Positions 14,004 through 21,693 are shown, counted from the stretch's first letter. The stretch: 23,327 nucleotides of DNA from Candidatus Collierbacteria bacterium (GCA_903873735.1 CAIQPO010000027.1:1-23327), one strand, 5' to 3'. Notes: generated from the sequence alone by a model not told the origin. Translations and numbers: made by a program.

Positions 14004-15320
14004 TTAAATTCTTTTTGATAATTCTTCAGAATCCATTAGCGGATCTACCACAAAACCCTTCAAGTCTCTCCTGCCAATAATCATCTGGTACTGTAAGTGT
14101 GACCTAGAAGTAATACTGGCACAAGTCTTAATTCTTCTCCCCTTAAGCAAAATATCCACTTCAATCAGCTTCCTAATTTCCTCTCCCAGAGCCGACTTAA
14201 ATTTTCTCTCCAAAAGCACATGCTCACCAAGCAAAAGCCCCAGCTTTTCAGCCAATGCTTTATCAATACTAGTACTGTACGCTCCAGTGTCCACTTTCAC
14301 ATCCACCACCACTCTCTTTCCCTTATGAGGCTTAAGTCTTACTACATCAAACACTTTCACCACCCTCTTCTCCTGTGAATCAAACTTCACTCTATTAGCA
14401 AATTCAGAAGCAAATAGGGCTTTAGAAATTCTCATTCCTTTTTCAGCAGTATCTACAGATATCCCCTCCACTCGCTCAAGCCTCTTTTTCAAGCCCTGCA
14501 TATTTGCAAGTTGTATCGACAAACCGGGCTGATCATTGAGCTCCAGCACCACCGGCCCTTTGTCGGCATCTATAAGAAAGTCCACCGACAAATAGCCCAA
14601 TCTAGTTGCCATCTGTGTTTGTACCGCAGTTTTCAAAATCTTGTCCCAGTGAGGAATAGTAATTCCATTTACCTTCTTTCCTGAATCAGGAAAATACTTA
14701 ATGTTTTCATTTTTATATACAGCATGAGTTGTAATTCCCGTTGCCATATCAATTCCCAAACCAATTGCCCCTTGATGTAGATTTGCTTTACCGGCACTTT
14801 CATCAGTTGGTAATCTAAGCATCGCCATCACCGGCACCTTGTTAAACACAATCACTCTCACATCAGGCGCTCCACCCACAGCTAGTTTTTTAAAAGATGG
14901 ATGGATTTTAATTCTCTCCTCAATCATTGCCTTATCGGGCAAATTGTTGTGAGAAAATCTGCCTTCTACTATATCCAAGGCATGAAGCCTTAAGTCCTCA
15001 ATACCCACCTTCCTTCCATCTGCCAAGATAAATTTCCCTGGTTCCTTGATAGACTTTCTGGCAAGCAATATTCCCTGACCACCAAAACCTTTGACTGGCT
15101 TTACCACAAAACCACCCCTCAATTTTTCCCACTCAAAGGCATTCACTTTCCTGTGGTTTTTAAGCACTCCCCACAAACTTGGATGGGGTATCTTTTTCCT
15201 TCTCAAAATCCTCTTAGTCAAAAGCTTATCATCAGCCCTTTTCCTAGCTCTCTTGCTGTTTAATATCAAAAAATCAGCCGATCTAGCATTGATGCCTAAA
15301 ATATCTTCAAGTCGTACCAT
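14004..15320 (-). CDS. ATP-grasp ligase fused to a retropepsin-like (RimB-type) protease
   Basis: A 438-aa two-domain protein. Residues 1-300 form an ATP-grasp domain of the alpha-L-glutamate-ligase-like type (the family found next to 7TM transglutaminase-like proteins): F-V-V-K-P-V-K-G-F-G-G-Q-G-I (71-84), D-V-R-V-I-V-F (153-159) and the metal-binding V-L-E260-L-N262-D-Q-P-G-L-S-I-Q (258-270). Residues 325-430 form a retropepsin-like domain with the catalytic V-D344-T-G-A-Y-S-T-S-I and the late strand M-I-I-G-R-R-D-L (413-420), as in the RimB/ATP-dependent protease family. These two activities are usually separate neighbouring genes, so the fusion ties ligation and cleavage together. The ATG lies one base after the stop of the 7TM gene. 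There is no signal peptide, so the protein is cytosolic. Confidence 0.93.
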   Translation of the reverse strand: MVRLEDILGINARSADFLILNSKRARKRADDKLLTKRILRRKKIPHPSLWGVLKNHRKVNAFEWEKLRGGFVVKPVKGFGGQGILLARKSIKEPGKFILADGRKVGIEDLRLHALDIVEGRFSHNNLPDKAMIEERIKIHPSFKKLAVGGAPDVRVIVFNKVPVMAMLRLPTDESAGKANLHQGAIGLGIDMATGITTHAVYKNENIKYFPDSGKKVNGITIPHWDKILKTAVQTQMATRLGYLSVDFLIDADKGPVVLELNDQPGLSIQLANMQGLKKRLERVEGISVDTAEKGMRISKALFASEFANRVKFDSQEKRVVKVFDVVRLKPHKGKRVVVDVKVDTGAYSTSIDKALAEKLGLLLGEHVLLERKFKSALGEEIRKLIEVDILLKGRRIKTCASITSRSHLQYQMIIGRRDLKGFVVDPLMDSEELSKRI

Positions 15321-15321
15321 T

Positions 15322-16200
15322 TTACTTTTTTAGCATCTTTCTAAATCTCCAAATCTCCAAAAGTCTCAATCCCTTGTATCGGCCCACTGCATAGTCAAAG
15401 GCCAAAATCATCACCACACTCACTTCAGGATGAAGCAATACCTGCGACTGCACAAATTGTGCACTCATCACTTTATAAGCAATCAATGCCAAAATTACCG
15501 TTTCCAAAGTCATAAATAATGAAGTCTGAAAAGATCTGGTAATCTGTGCCTCAATAAATGATTCCGCTAGCAGTACAAATAAAAGAATTGGGAAAATTCC
15601 CACCCCCATCAGCTTCGAAAGTCCCAGGTGAGGAGACAAAAGTAATAGTCCCATTACTTCCAAAGAAAGCAGCCAAATGAGCATTGATAGCTTTGGCAAA
15701 TAAGGCACTTTCACCCTCTTCATTGCCATTCTTGAAAGTGTTGCCGCAGTCATGATAAAAGTCAAAAGCACCAATCCAGCCACGCCACCCGTCGACAAAA
15801 AAGCTACCGACAAAATTGCCGGCGTTATTATTCCAAATCCAGACACACCCACTACCTGACGAGAAAAAGCCACCAAACCGGCAACCAAAGGGAACAAAAA
15901 CAACACCACAATTGTATTAGGAGACACCCCCCCTTTTACGGCCTCTCTAATTGCTAGCTTCAACACATTAAACCCAAACCATCCCTCCACCTTCTGCTCT
16001 TCTAGCATTTTGTCTAGTTTTCCCTTGTTTTCAGTGGGCACAGTCAAGTCCTCCTCCTTTTCGACCACCACTGCCGACGGAGTTGCAGTTATTTGTGGAG
16101 TCACAGTAATCGTTGGAGATACCTTACTAGCTGCCAAAATATTTACCGGAAAAGTTGCTAAAAAAATGAAACTCAACAATCCAAAAAAAAGCTTTCTCAT
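15322..16200 (-). CDS. 7TM protein of the transglutaminase-associated family (7TM_transglut-like), without the transglutaminase domain
   Basis: A 292-aa protein. Residues 1-24 form a signal peptide (likely site I-L-A|A-S). A Thr/Pro-rich linker (29-42) and a short amphipathic stretch (60-90) follow, then about seven membrane helices from 95 to 272. The block S-R-Q-V-V-G-V-S-G-F-G-I-I-T-P (113-127) and the closing G-R-Y-K-G-L-R-L-L-E-I-W-R-F-R (273-287) are hallmarks of the 7TM domain that in Proteobacteria is joined to an inactive transglutaminase domain and encoded beside an ATP-grasp ligase and a RimB-type protease. Here the periplasmic transglutaminase domain is missing and replaced by the short linker. 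It is the first gene of the minus-strand ligase series, with a promoter whose -10 ends seven bases before the ATG. Confidence 0.9.
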   Translation of the reverse strand: MRKLFFGLLSFIFLATFPVNILAASKVSPTITVTPQITATPSAVVVEKEEDLTVPTENKGKLDKMLEEQKVEGWFGFNVLKLAIREAVKGGVSPNTIVVLFLFPLVAGLVAFSRQVVGVSGFGIITPAILSVAFLSTGGVAGLVLLTFIMTAATLSRMAMKRVKVPYLPKLSMLIWLLSLEVMGLLLLSPHLGLSKLMGVGIFPILLFVLLAESFIEAQITRSFQTSLFMTLETVILALIAYKVMSAQFVQSQVLLHPEVSVVMILAFDYAVGRYKGLRLLEIWRFRKMLKK

Positions 16201-16207
16201 GGGGCAT

Positions 16208-16236
16208 ATTTTACCCTTTTTCTATATCAAACTCAA
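16208..16236 (-). promoter_or_regulatory. Promoter of the 7TM/ATP-grasp series, probably leaderless
   Basis: On the minus strand TTGAGT (16231-16236), 17 bp, TAAAAT (16208-16213). Seven bases separate the -10 from the ATG at 16200, so the transcript should begin one base before the start codon. Confidence 0.65.
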
Positions 16237-16254
16237 TCTTATTATTACAGCAGC

Positions 16255-16283
16255 TTGAAATATCTCCCTATTTATTCCACAAT
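16255..16283 (+). promoter_or_regulatory. Promoter of the Cys-rich secreted gene at 16290, probably leaderless
   Basis: TTGAAA (16255-16260), 17 bp, CACAAT (16278-16283), six bases, then the ATG at 16290. The -10 is only a 4/6 match. It is back-to-back with the promoter of the ligase series, with 18 bp between the two -35 boxes. Confidence 0.4.
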
Positions 16284-16289
16284 GTTCTC

Positions 16290-16784
16290 ATGGCCAAACA
16301 AATGAAGCTAACAAAAAAACAGTTAGTCAGCCTGACATTGCTTTCACTTCTTGGTGTAGGTTTAATTGTTAGCGTTATCGTCGCTCAATACCAAACTCGA
16401 ATTGGTTCAAAAGCCTACACTCCAGTAGGAGATTGTCAACTTAGCTCATTCCTTACCTACCAAGAATGTGGCACCATGAAGTATGAAGGGGGAGAAGGAG
16501 TTTGTAGCACTGGGAATAAAGTCTCTGTAGACAACGTTTGCATGCCTTTAGTTCAAATCCGCCAAGTTCTCTGTCAAAAATGCGCCTCTTCAGCAAAACC
16601 AACCAACAACCCCAATTACATACCTTGCTCAAACAACGATGATTGTGATTTCGGAAGGTGCTCGGTACAAAGAACTGATGGAAAGATGACCGGAGTGTGT
16701 CGCGGTTTTAACAACCCAACCCCTACCCCTACCAAAAAAACCACACCAACTCCCACTAGAAGAGTCACCCCCAAACCACAATAA
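16290..16784 (+). CDS. Membrane-anchored or secreted Cys-rich protein with Thr-Pro tail
   Basis: A 164-aa protein. A basic N terminus (K-Q-M-K-L-T-K-K) precedes a hydrophobic segment (12-32) and a possible cleavage site G-S-K-A|Y-T-P (42/43). The mature part has ten cysteines in spaced pairs (for example C-Q-K-C and D-D-C-D-F-G-R-C), suggesting a disulfide-stabilised domain. The last 25 residues are a basic Thr-Pro repeat (N-P-T-P-T-P-T-K-K-T-T-P-T-P-T), which looks like a glycosylation-prone or wall-spanning stalk. No family recognised. No Shine-Dalgarno site is present; a -10-like box ends six bases before the ATG. It is the first of the exported-protein block and divergent from the 7TM gene. 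The DsbA-like protein encoded at 21742 could form its disulfides. Confidence 0.8.
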   Translation: MAKQMKLTKKQLVSLTLLSLLGVGLIVSVIVAQYQTRIGSKAYTPVGDCQLSSFLTYQECGTMKYEGGEGVCSTGNKVSVDNVCMPLVQIRQVLCQKCASSAKPTNNPNYIPCSNNDDCDFGRCSVQRTDGKMTGVCRGFNNPTPTPTKKTTPTPTRRVTPKPQ

Positions 16785-16792
16785 ATCAATCA

Positions 16793-16821
16793 TTGACAAC
16801 CCACCTGGCATTTTCTAATAT
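16793..16821 (+). promoter_or_regulatory. Promoter of the surface-protein operon
   Basis: TTGACA (16793-16798), 17 bp, TAATAT (16816-16821): a consensus -35 with ideal spacing. A start near 16828 would give a leader of about 20 nt before the ATG at 16848. No terminator is seen between the gene at 16290 and this promoter. Confidence 0.75.
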
Positions 16822-16847
16822 GAATCTAGGTATAGTTATATTTAAAA

Positions 16848-17375
16848 ATGGCAAATTTTAGCCTCAAACCAGTCCACTTCATTATCTTAGGAGTTATTCT
16901 AGGGCTAGGCGGCTTCTTCTTCATCATGGCCAATCCCTTCATGAAAACCGTCAAGCCCTTCATCAAAACATCCACCACTCCCAAATCTGAAATTTTACCT
17001 GGAGCGGTTCCACTCGCTACCCCAACGCTCATTCTTCCCAAAGGTAGACAAACCTTTCGCACTCAAGGTGGTGACGCTGATGTCTCCAAAGTTACTCAGG
17101 TCATCATTGATCCACTCGATGCCAAAAAAGGTGACGAACAAAAAATCGATGTCGTCATCGACAGTGTTGAGCCAGTAACAAGCTTCACCCTCACCCTCAT
17201 TTCCGACAACAAAGAAACCACTCTCACCATGAAGAACATCTCTGGAGACTCTACCAAGGGTACTTGGTCCACATCTCACACACTTTCCGACTCCACAGAC
17301 AATGTTTATAAAATAATTTTCGACCTGGCTACCAATACTAATAAAAAAACTAATATTCCCTTCCCATTAAGGTAA
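16848..17375 (+). CDS. Membrane-anchored protein with a probable beta-sandwich domain
   Basis: A 175-aa protein with an uncleaved-looking membrane segment at 10-28 and a Lys/Pro/Thr linker (33-62). The C-terminal domain (about 78-172) alternates polar and hydrophobic residues in an Ig-like pattern (Q-V-I-I-D-P-L-D-A-K-K-G-D, then F-T-L-T-L-I-S-D, G-T-W-S-T-S-H-T and V-Y-K-I-I-F-D-L-A-T-N). This is typical of extracellular beta-sandwich modules, but I cannot name a family. No Shine-Dalgarno site is visible. Five bases separate its stop from the next gene, so it is the first gene of a four-gene operon with the S74 fibre protein. Confidence 0.8.
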   Translation: MANFSLKPVHFIILGVILGLGGFFFIMANPFMKTVKPFIKTSTTPKSEILPGAVPLATPTLILPKGRQTFRTQGGDADVSKVTQVIIDPLDAKKGDEQKIDVVIDSVEPVTSFTLTLISDNKETTLTMKNISGDSTKGTWSTSHTLSDSTDNVYKIIFDLATNTNKKTNIPFPLR

Positions 17376-17380
17376 AAAAT

Positions 17381-19750
17381 ATGATCAAAAACACCTTTTT
17401 GTTCCTCTCCTCTCTTCTCCTTTCATTCTTCATTCCGGCAAATTTAGCTGTCCCAAAGGTGGAGGCCGCTCTTTCCTCAGGAAGTTACTGTGTTTTTACC
17501 CCAGCAGGAAATATCCAAGGGAATATCACTCTATCAAACGACTGTGTTGTTTATGAAGATGTAAATGGTCCAGCCTCCGGCAACCTCACTCTTTCTGGTT
17601 CCACCATTACACTCTATCGCACTCTAGTCTGGTATCCAGGCTATCAAATAAACATCACCAATGGCGCCCGTGTCTTCATAAACGCCAATGCCACCATGGT
17701 CCAAACCAAAATTTGTATCAGAGACCAAGACAATGATGGCATACCTGGAAGAAAAGCTATTACCGTAGACCCTCTTACAGGCCAAGCATACACTGGCACC
17801 GGTACCGAGCCAACCCAGCTTGATACAGTTGCCGCCTCCCTCCCAGACTTTACCTGCCCTCAATACTACTACCTTAGAGAAAGTGGCCACTTTACCACCC
17901 TTGCCTACGCCGATCAAAACGACACCAGCTCCGCTTATGGTGGGGCTACATCCGATACCGAATTTATGAGTATGGGCTTTGCTGTAGATGGAGTCACCAA
18001 TGCTCTTGCTGCTGCAGGTGACATCACTGTCCCTGGTACTCGCGATCTCGTAGTCGAAAGATCACTTCAGGTTAATCAAGGAGCCACTATTTCAGGTAAC
18101 CTTCAGGTCGGCTATTCCAGACAAGCGCTCACCACAGGCCAAGCCATTTTTTCTGGGGCAGTGGGAATTGGATTAACTAATCCAGCGACAAGTCTTCAAG
18201 TTTATAAGTCTGCTCTTGGTGAAGTTGCCAGATTTGGCGGATCAACTGCACCTTATATTACTATTGGAAATGGACTCACCAACATCACAGGTGGATATAT
18301 TCAATTCGACGACACAAACGACAAAATGTATATCAGCCCACACGCCCTTACAGCTATGACAATTACTTCCACAGGACTAGTTGGTGTTGGTTCCACAACA
18401 CCTACCTACACGTTTGATGTCACCGGTACCGGCAGAGTGACCTCCACCGCCAACCCAGGTTTTATTGTTGGTGATGGCAGTACCGGCTATGCCAAAATTG
18501 GATCGTCCGGCTGGTACGACGACGCGTCTTATTTCAGTCCCATGGGAACAAGAAACTTCTACATTAGAAGTACTACCCCAACCACGTACATCTACTCCCC
18601 CTCAATATACCTTGGCAGTACTTCAGGCACCACTGTAGCTTTAAGAGGTAATGCCATTACCGCCGATCTGTATGGCATTACCGCCGCCGGAGCCATTACT
18701 GGCGCATCGCTCGCCACCACAGGAAATGTCACTGCTGCAAACCACTTAGTCACAGCTGCAAATGGAAACGCTCTATGTTTCTGGGGAGACTGTACCAACT
18801 ACAAGATCCACATGGGTACAGGAGCAGAGTATGTGTATGGACCTGTCACTGATTACTCTATTAAAATGAATATGAACTCTACTGCGGGAAGAGGTTGGAC
18901 CTGGGGTCAACCAGGCATCGCACCAATAGCAGCCATCGGAAATACAGGAAACATGCAGATAGCCGGAAATTTCAAAATGGGTGGCACACTAGATTCGGTT
19001 AACGGTTCATATATCACCGTTCCCAAGTCTTTCTATATCAGCACAAACACCGTTCCTTTATATACTGAAGCCCAGGTTAGAGCCAGAGGTGGTATCTCAA
19101 ACGACACCGCAGCTCAGCTGGAAATCGATGGAGGTACTTCACGTCAAACCAGATTCCATGTATCAGGCAACGACCTTTGGATTACCAACGCCTGGTCAAG
19201 CAAGCCAGATGCCGGAGACAACACCGTCGCCGAAATTTCAAACGACACCGGAGGTACTTACAATGCCCTCATGGTTGTAGGAAACAAAATGAGAGGTTTC
19301 CGTACGGTTGCAGTCTGGGATCGTCTTGGAATTGCCAACGCCAATCCAAGCTATGTTCTTCATGTAAATGGATCTATGTATGCAGGTGGTTCATCCAGAG
19401 AATACAAGGAAAACATTGGCAAACTAGATATCGATTCATCAAAAATATATGATCTAGTCGCCAAAACTTACGACTACAAATCACAATATAAGGATCTTGG
19501 CAAACACCTTTCCTCAGGCAGACAGTTTGGTTTTATTGCCGAAGAAGTCAATGCCATCATCCCTGAGCTTACTCTCTCCGACGGCCAAAGAAATGTCGCT
19601 AATGTCGACTACGAAAAAATTGGTGTGTTAGTCGTCGAAGAAATGAAGAAGCTAAGAGCAAGAATTGAAAACTTAGAGCAAGAAAATAAAGCTCTTAAAA
19701 CCAGAATCGATACTATAGAAACAAAATTAAACCAGTTGTTTGCAAAATAA
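17381..19750 (+). CDS. Secreted fibre-like protein with C-terminal S74 intramolecular chaperone
   Basis: A 789-aa protein. Residues 1-29 are a signal peptide (site near V-E-A-A). The N-terminal part (30-110) has beta-helix-like Asn/Thr-rich strands, then a calcium-site-like D-Q-D-N-D-G (115-120). The middle (about 205-660) is a long Gly/Thr/Ser-rich beta repeat region with tail-fibre-like units (V-G-I-G-L-T-N-P, L-V-G-V-G-S-T-T-P-T-Y-T-F-D-V, L-G-I-A-N-A-N-P-S-Y-V-L-H-V-N-G). The end (669-789) is a Peptidase_S74 chaperone: S-S-R-E-Y-K-E-N-I (671-679) with the candidate cleavage serine, F-G-F-I-A-E-E-V (716-723), and a terminal coiled coil (about 745-787). Such domains trimerise the fibre and then cut themselves off. 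Probably a surface adhesin. AAGG lies eight to nine bases before the ATG. Confidence 0.92.
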   Translation: MIKNTFLFLSSLLLSFFIPANLAVPKVEAALSSGSYCVFTPAGNIQGNITLSNDCVVYEDVNGPASGNLTLSGSTITLYRTLVWYPGYQINITNGARVFINANATMVQTKICIRDQDNDGIPGRKAITVDPLTGQAYTGTGTEPTQLDTVAASLPDFTCPQYYYLRESGHFTTLAYADQNDTSSAYGGATSDTEFMSMGFAVDGVTNALAAAGDITVPGTRDLVVERSLQVNQGATISGNLQVGYSRQALTTGQAIFSGAVGIGLTNPATSLQVYKSALGEVARFGGSTAPYITIGNGLTNITGGYIQFDDTNDKMYISPHALTAMTITSTGLVGVGSTTPTYTFDVTGTGRVTSTANPGFIVGDGSTGYAKIGSSGWYDDASYFSPMGTRNFYIRSTTPTTYIYSPSIYLGSTSGTTVALRGNAITADLYGITAAGAITGASLATTGNVTAANHLVTAANGNALCFWGDCTNYKIHMGTGAEYVYGPVTDYSIKMNMNSTAGRGWTWGQPGIAPIAAIGNTGNMQIAGNFKMGGTLDSVNGSYITVPKSFYISTNTVPLYTEAQVRARGGISNDTAAQLEIDGGTSRQTRFHVSGNDLWITNAWSSKPDAGDNTVAEISNDTGGTYNALMVVGNKMRGFRTVAVWDRLGIANANPSYVLHVNGSMYAGGSSREYKENIGKLDIDSSKIYDLVAKTYDYKSQYKDLGKHLSSGRQFGFIAEEVNAIIPELTLSDGQRNVANVDYEKIGVLVVEEMKKLRARIENLEQENKALKTRIDTIETKLNQLFAK

Positions 19751-19751
19751 A

Positions 19752-20747
19752 ATGGCTATAGATGCTGGAGAAAAGCTGCTAGATAACATCATCAAGTTAA
19801 GTATTGGTTTAATTGTTGTAATCATTATCGGCATACCTCTATATATTTTTAAACCTTGGGAGGGTAAATATAGCCTACCCAACCCAAATGTGTCTGTAAA
19901 CATGGCTCCAAGCGCCACAAACAACTACACAGATCTAATTGACCCCGTCTACACCATAAGTGGCATTTTCCAAAGCCAATCCTTAGGTAAAATCAAGCTT
20001 GAAGTCACCACTAGCGAAAAAACCAATATCGTAGAAATCCTAACCGATGGTAAAACTAGCTACAACCTAGTTCCACTAGTTAACCAAGACGGCTCGGTCA
20101 GTAAGGTTAAGGCCATCAAACTTGGTGACCTTAAGAGAGGTCAGCGATTAGTCGTTATCACCAAAGAAGATTTAAGAACCTACTCCGGACAGGTGCTTAC
20201 TGCCACCTCCATTTCAGCCATGGAAGCAAACACCACCATTTCTGGTTTTGTTGAAGAAATTTCTGGAAGCGCAATTTCTATGAAGGGAGAGGACAATTTA
20301 ATCTACGAAATCAAAACCAGCCCAAACACCCAGTACTTCAAAATTATTGGTGGCACTCCAAATAGAGATGCTTTTGAAGGCATCACTAAAGGCGACGGTA
20401 TTCTTATTGAGACAGAAGATAGGTCTCCATCCCAAACCAAGCTAGCCAACAAAATCACTTTTACCAAAGCCGACGTCATCCCTCTCTTTGGCACCATCAA
20501 ACAAATAAATGATGATTCCGTTATTATCGATCGCCACCAGCTCGACGCTAACCAACCGTTGGTTGAATTTACTGTTATCATCGACGACTCCACCACCTAC
20601 ACCACTAAATACGTTTCCAAAAACCAATCAATAGTCTCCACTAAAGCCGACATGCAAGTCTCCGACACCATCACTGTCACCACCACCGATCCTATCGATG
20701 GCGTGTCATCAGCCAAAGCTAGCAACATCTTAATCAATAAACCATGA
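19752..20747 (+). CDS. Membrane-anchored protein with three beta-barrel-like repeats
   Basis: A 331-aa protein read from the ATG at 19752, one base after the S74 gene stop; a TTG at 19740 in the same frame would overlap that gene. A single membrane helix (14-33) leaves the bulk outside. Three repeat units can be traced at about 68-155, 162-240 and 244-329. Each begins I-S-G-I/F or L-F-G-T followed by a strand pair (G-F-V-E-E-I-S-G-S-A-I-S-M, G-T-I-K-Q-I-N-D-D-S-V-I-I) and ends in a G-D/S-D-x-I/V strand and a Lys-rich tail. This looks like small OB- or DUF5666-like barrels; I do not claim a specific family. There is no Shine-Dalgarno site, so it is expressed by coupling. It may act as a holder or export partner of the fibre. 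Confidence 0.8.
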   Translation: MAIDAGEKLLDNIIKLSIGLIVVIIIGIPLYIFKPWEGKYSLPNPNVSVNMAPSATNNYTDLIDPVYTISGIFQSQSLGKIKLEVTTSEKTNIVEILTDGKTSYNLVPLVNQDGSVSKVKAIKLGDLKRGQRLVVITKEDLRTYSGQVLTATSISAMEANTTISGFVEEISGSAISMKGEDNLIYEIKTSPNTQYFKIIGGTPNRDAFEGITKGDGILIETEDRSPSQTKLANKITFTKADVIPLFGTIKQINDDSVIIDRHQLDANQPLVEFTVIIDDSTTYTTKYVSKNQSIVSTKADMQVSDTITVTTTDPIDGVSSAKASNILINKP

Positions 20748-21526
20748 CCAATATTTCCTTGAAAGCTATCATCATCCAATGTCTTGGTTTGGTACTTGCT
20801 CTCTTTGCCATATCCACACTTCCAGGTTTATTGCTTCCATCAAAAACAGCCATCGCCGGCTGTGATGCTACTTGTTGGGCTTGTTGTGGTCCCTGCTCCC
20901 CATGTGGAGCTATTTTCTGCGCAGATCCAAAAAATTCCGGGTGTAATGTTGAATGTGCTTCGGCTTGTGGATCGTCATCATCCTCATCTTCATCATCTTC
21001 CACCTCATCTGGAGGCTGCTCGAATAGTGTCACTTGTGGAAATCCTGGGGGAGGCATTGGATATCATTACCTCAGTAGCAGTGGCTATGGTGGTGCCGGT
21101 CAAACAGGAATGCCCAATGCAGTTCAAACAAAAGCCATTCACACTTACGTCAGCAACACCAACACTTGTTCACCCAAATGGCCCACCTGGTCAAACATCG
21201 GTGGACAAGATGACATAGTTTGGCACGACAAATCAGGCCAAAATTCCAGTACAGACATGTATAGCTTAATTCCTATGACACAGGGTACGCATCCAATCGA
21301 TTGGTCTGATGCGAGAATTGTTGTCCATCAATATGTAAACAGCAACGCTCTCTACTGCTCAGGCTTTAGTGTTTACCGCTGCTATGGTGCCTTCAGTGTC
21401 AGCTCAGGCGCATATAGCAAATCCACCGGTGACTCCATTTTCCAAAACATGACTGTCTCAGGTACCGCCACATTCACTCAAAAAGGAGGTCAGCTTATAG
21501 TCGCGGGGCTCGCCAACTGCCCATAA
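20744..21526 (+). CDS. Exported Cys-rich protein with poly-Ser linker, possible lipoprotein
   Basis: A 260-aa protein that overlaps the previous gene by ATGA. A hydrophobic segment (9-32) precedes I-A-G-C40, which fits a lipobox, so it may be lipid-anchored at C40; cleavage as an ordinary signal peptide is the alternative. Residues 40-98 hold twelve cysteines, including W-A-C-C-G-P-C-S-P-C. A run of ten serines plus T-S-S (77-89) then links to a glycine-rich strip and a compact C-terminal domain (about 110-260) rich in Ser, Tyr and Trp, with two cysteines near 205-215. Fold unknown. This is the last gene of the surface operon. The Cys-rich head suggests a disulfide-locked knob, consistent with the DsbA-like gene that follows on the other strand. 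Confidence 0.8.
   Translation: MTNISLKAIIIQCLGLVLALFAISTLPGLLLPSKTAIAGCDATCWACCGPCSPCGAIFCADPKNSGCNVECASACGSSSSSSSSSSTSSGGCSNSVTCGNPGGGIGYHYLSSSGYGGAGQTGMPNAVQTKAIHTYVSNTNTCSPKWPTWSNIGGQDDIVWHDKSGQNSSTDMYSLIPMTQGTHPIDWSDARIVVHQYVNSNALYCSGFSVYRCYGAFSVSSGAYSKSTGDSIFQNMTVSGTATFTQKGGQLIVAGLANCP
20972..21010 (+). repeat. Poly-serine coding repeat
   Basis: Thirteen consecutive codons encoding ten Ser, Thr and two Ser. TCA/TCT/TCC/TCG codons are mixed, so the protein tract rather than a pure DNA microsatellite seems to be maintained, but length change by slippage remains possible. Confidence 0.7.
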
Positions 21527-21693
21527 CAAATACACAATTTCGTCTTCTTCAGAACGGCTAAGAATAATATCCTGCTTTCTACCTCATTGCTCTAAATACT
21601 CTCTCCAAGCATCAGCTACCAGCCCAACAAATGCTCACCCTATCGCATATATCACATATATTTATGCAATCAATACACCTACTGTCTATCCTC
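21527..21693. other. Non-coding gap between convergent genes
   Basis: 167 bp without a supported gene, tRNA or promoter. It is AT-rich with TATATCACATATAT-like stretches near 21645-21660. No intrinsic terminator with a T-tract is seen for the plus-strand surface operon here; the hairpin at 21701-21721 has only TTTA on that strand. Confidence 0.6.

Noticed and set aside
20784..21218. 144-aa frame rich in His, Pro and Val
   Set aside because: Frame-shifted shadow of the Cys-rich poly-Ser gene, which has the coupled ATGA start and a signal segment.
16290..21526. Prophage or tailocin interpretation of the S74 fibre region
   Set aside because: No other phage structural, lysis or integration gene is present, and the neighbours have signal peptides or membrane anchors.
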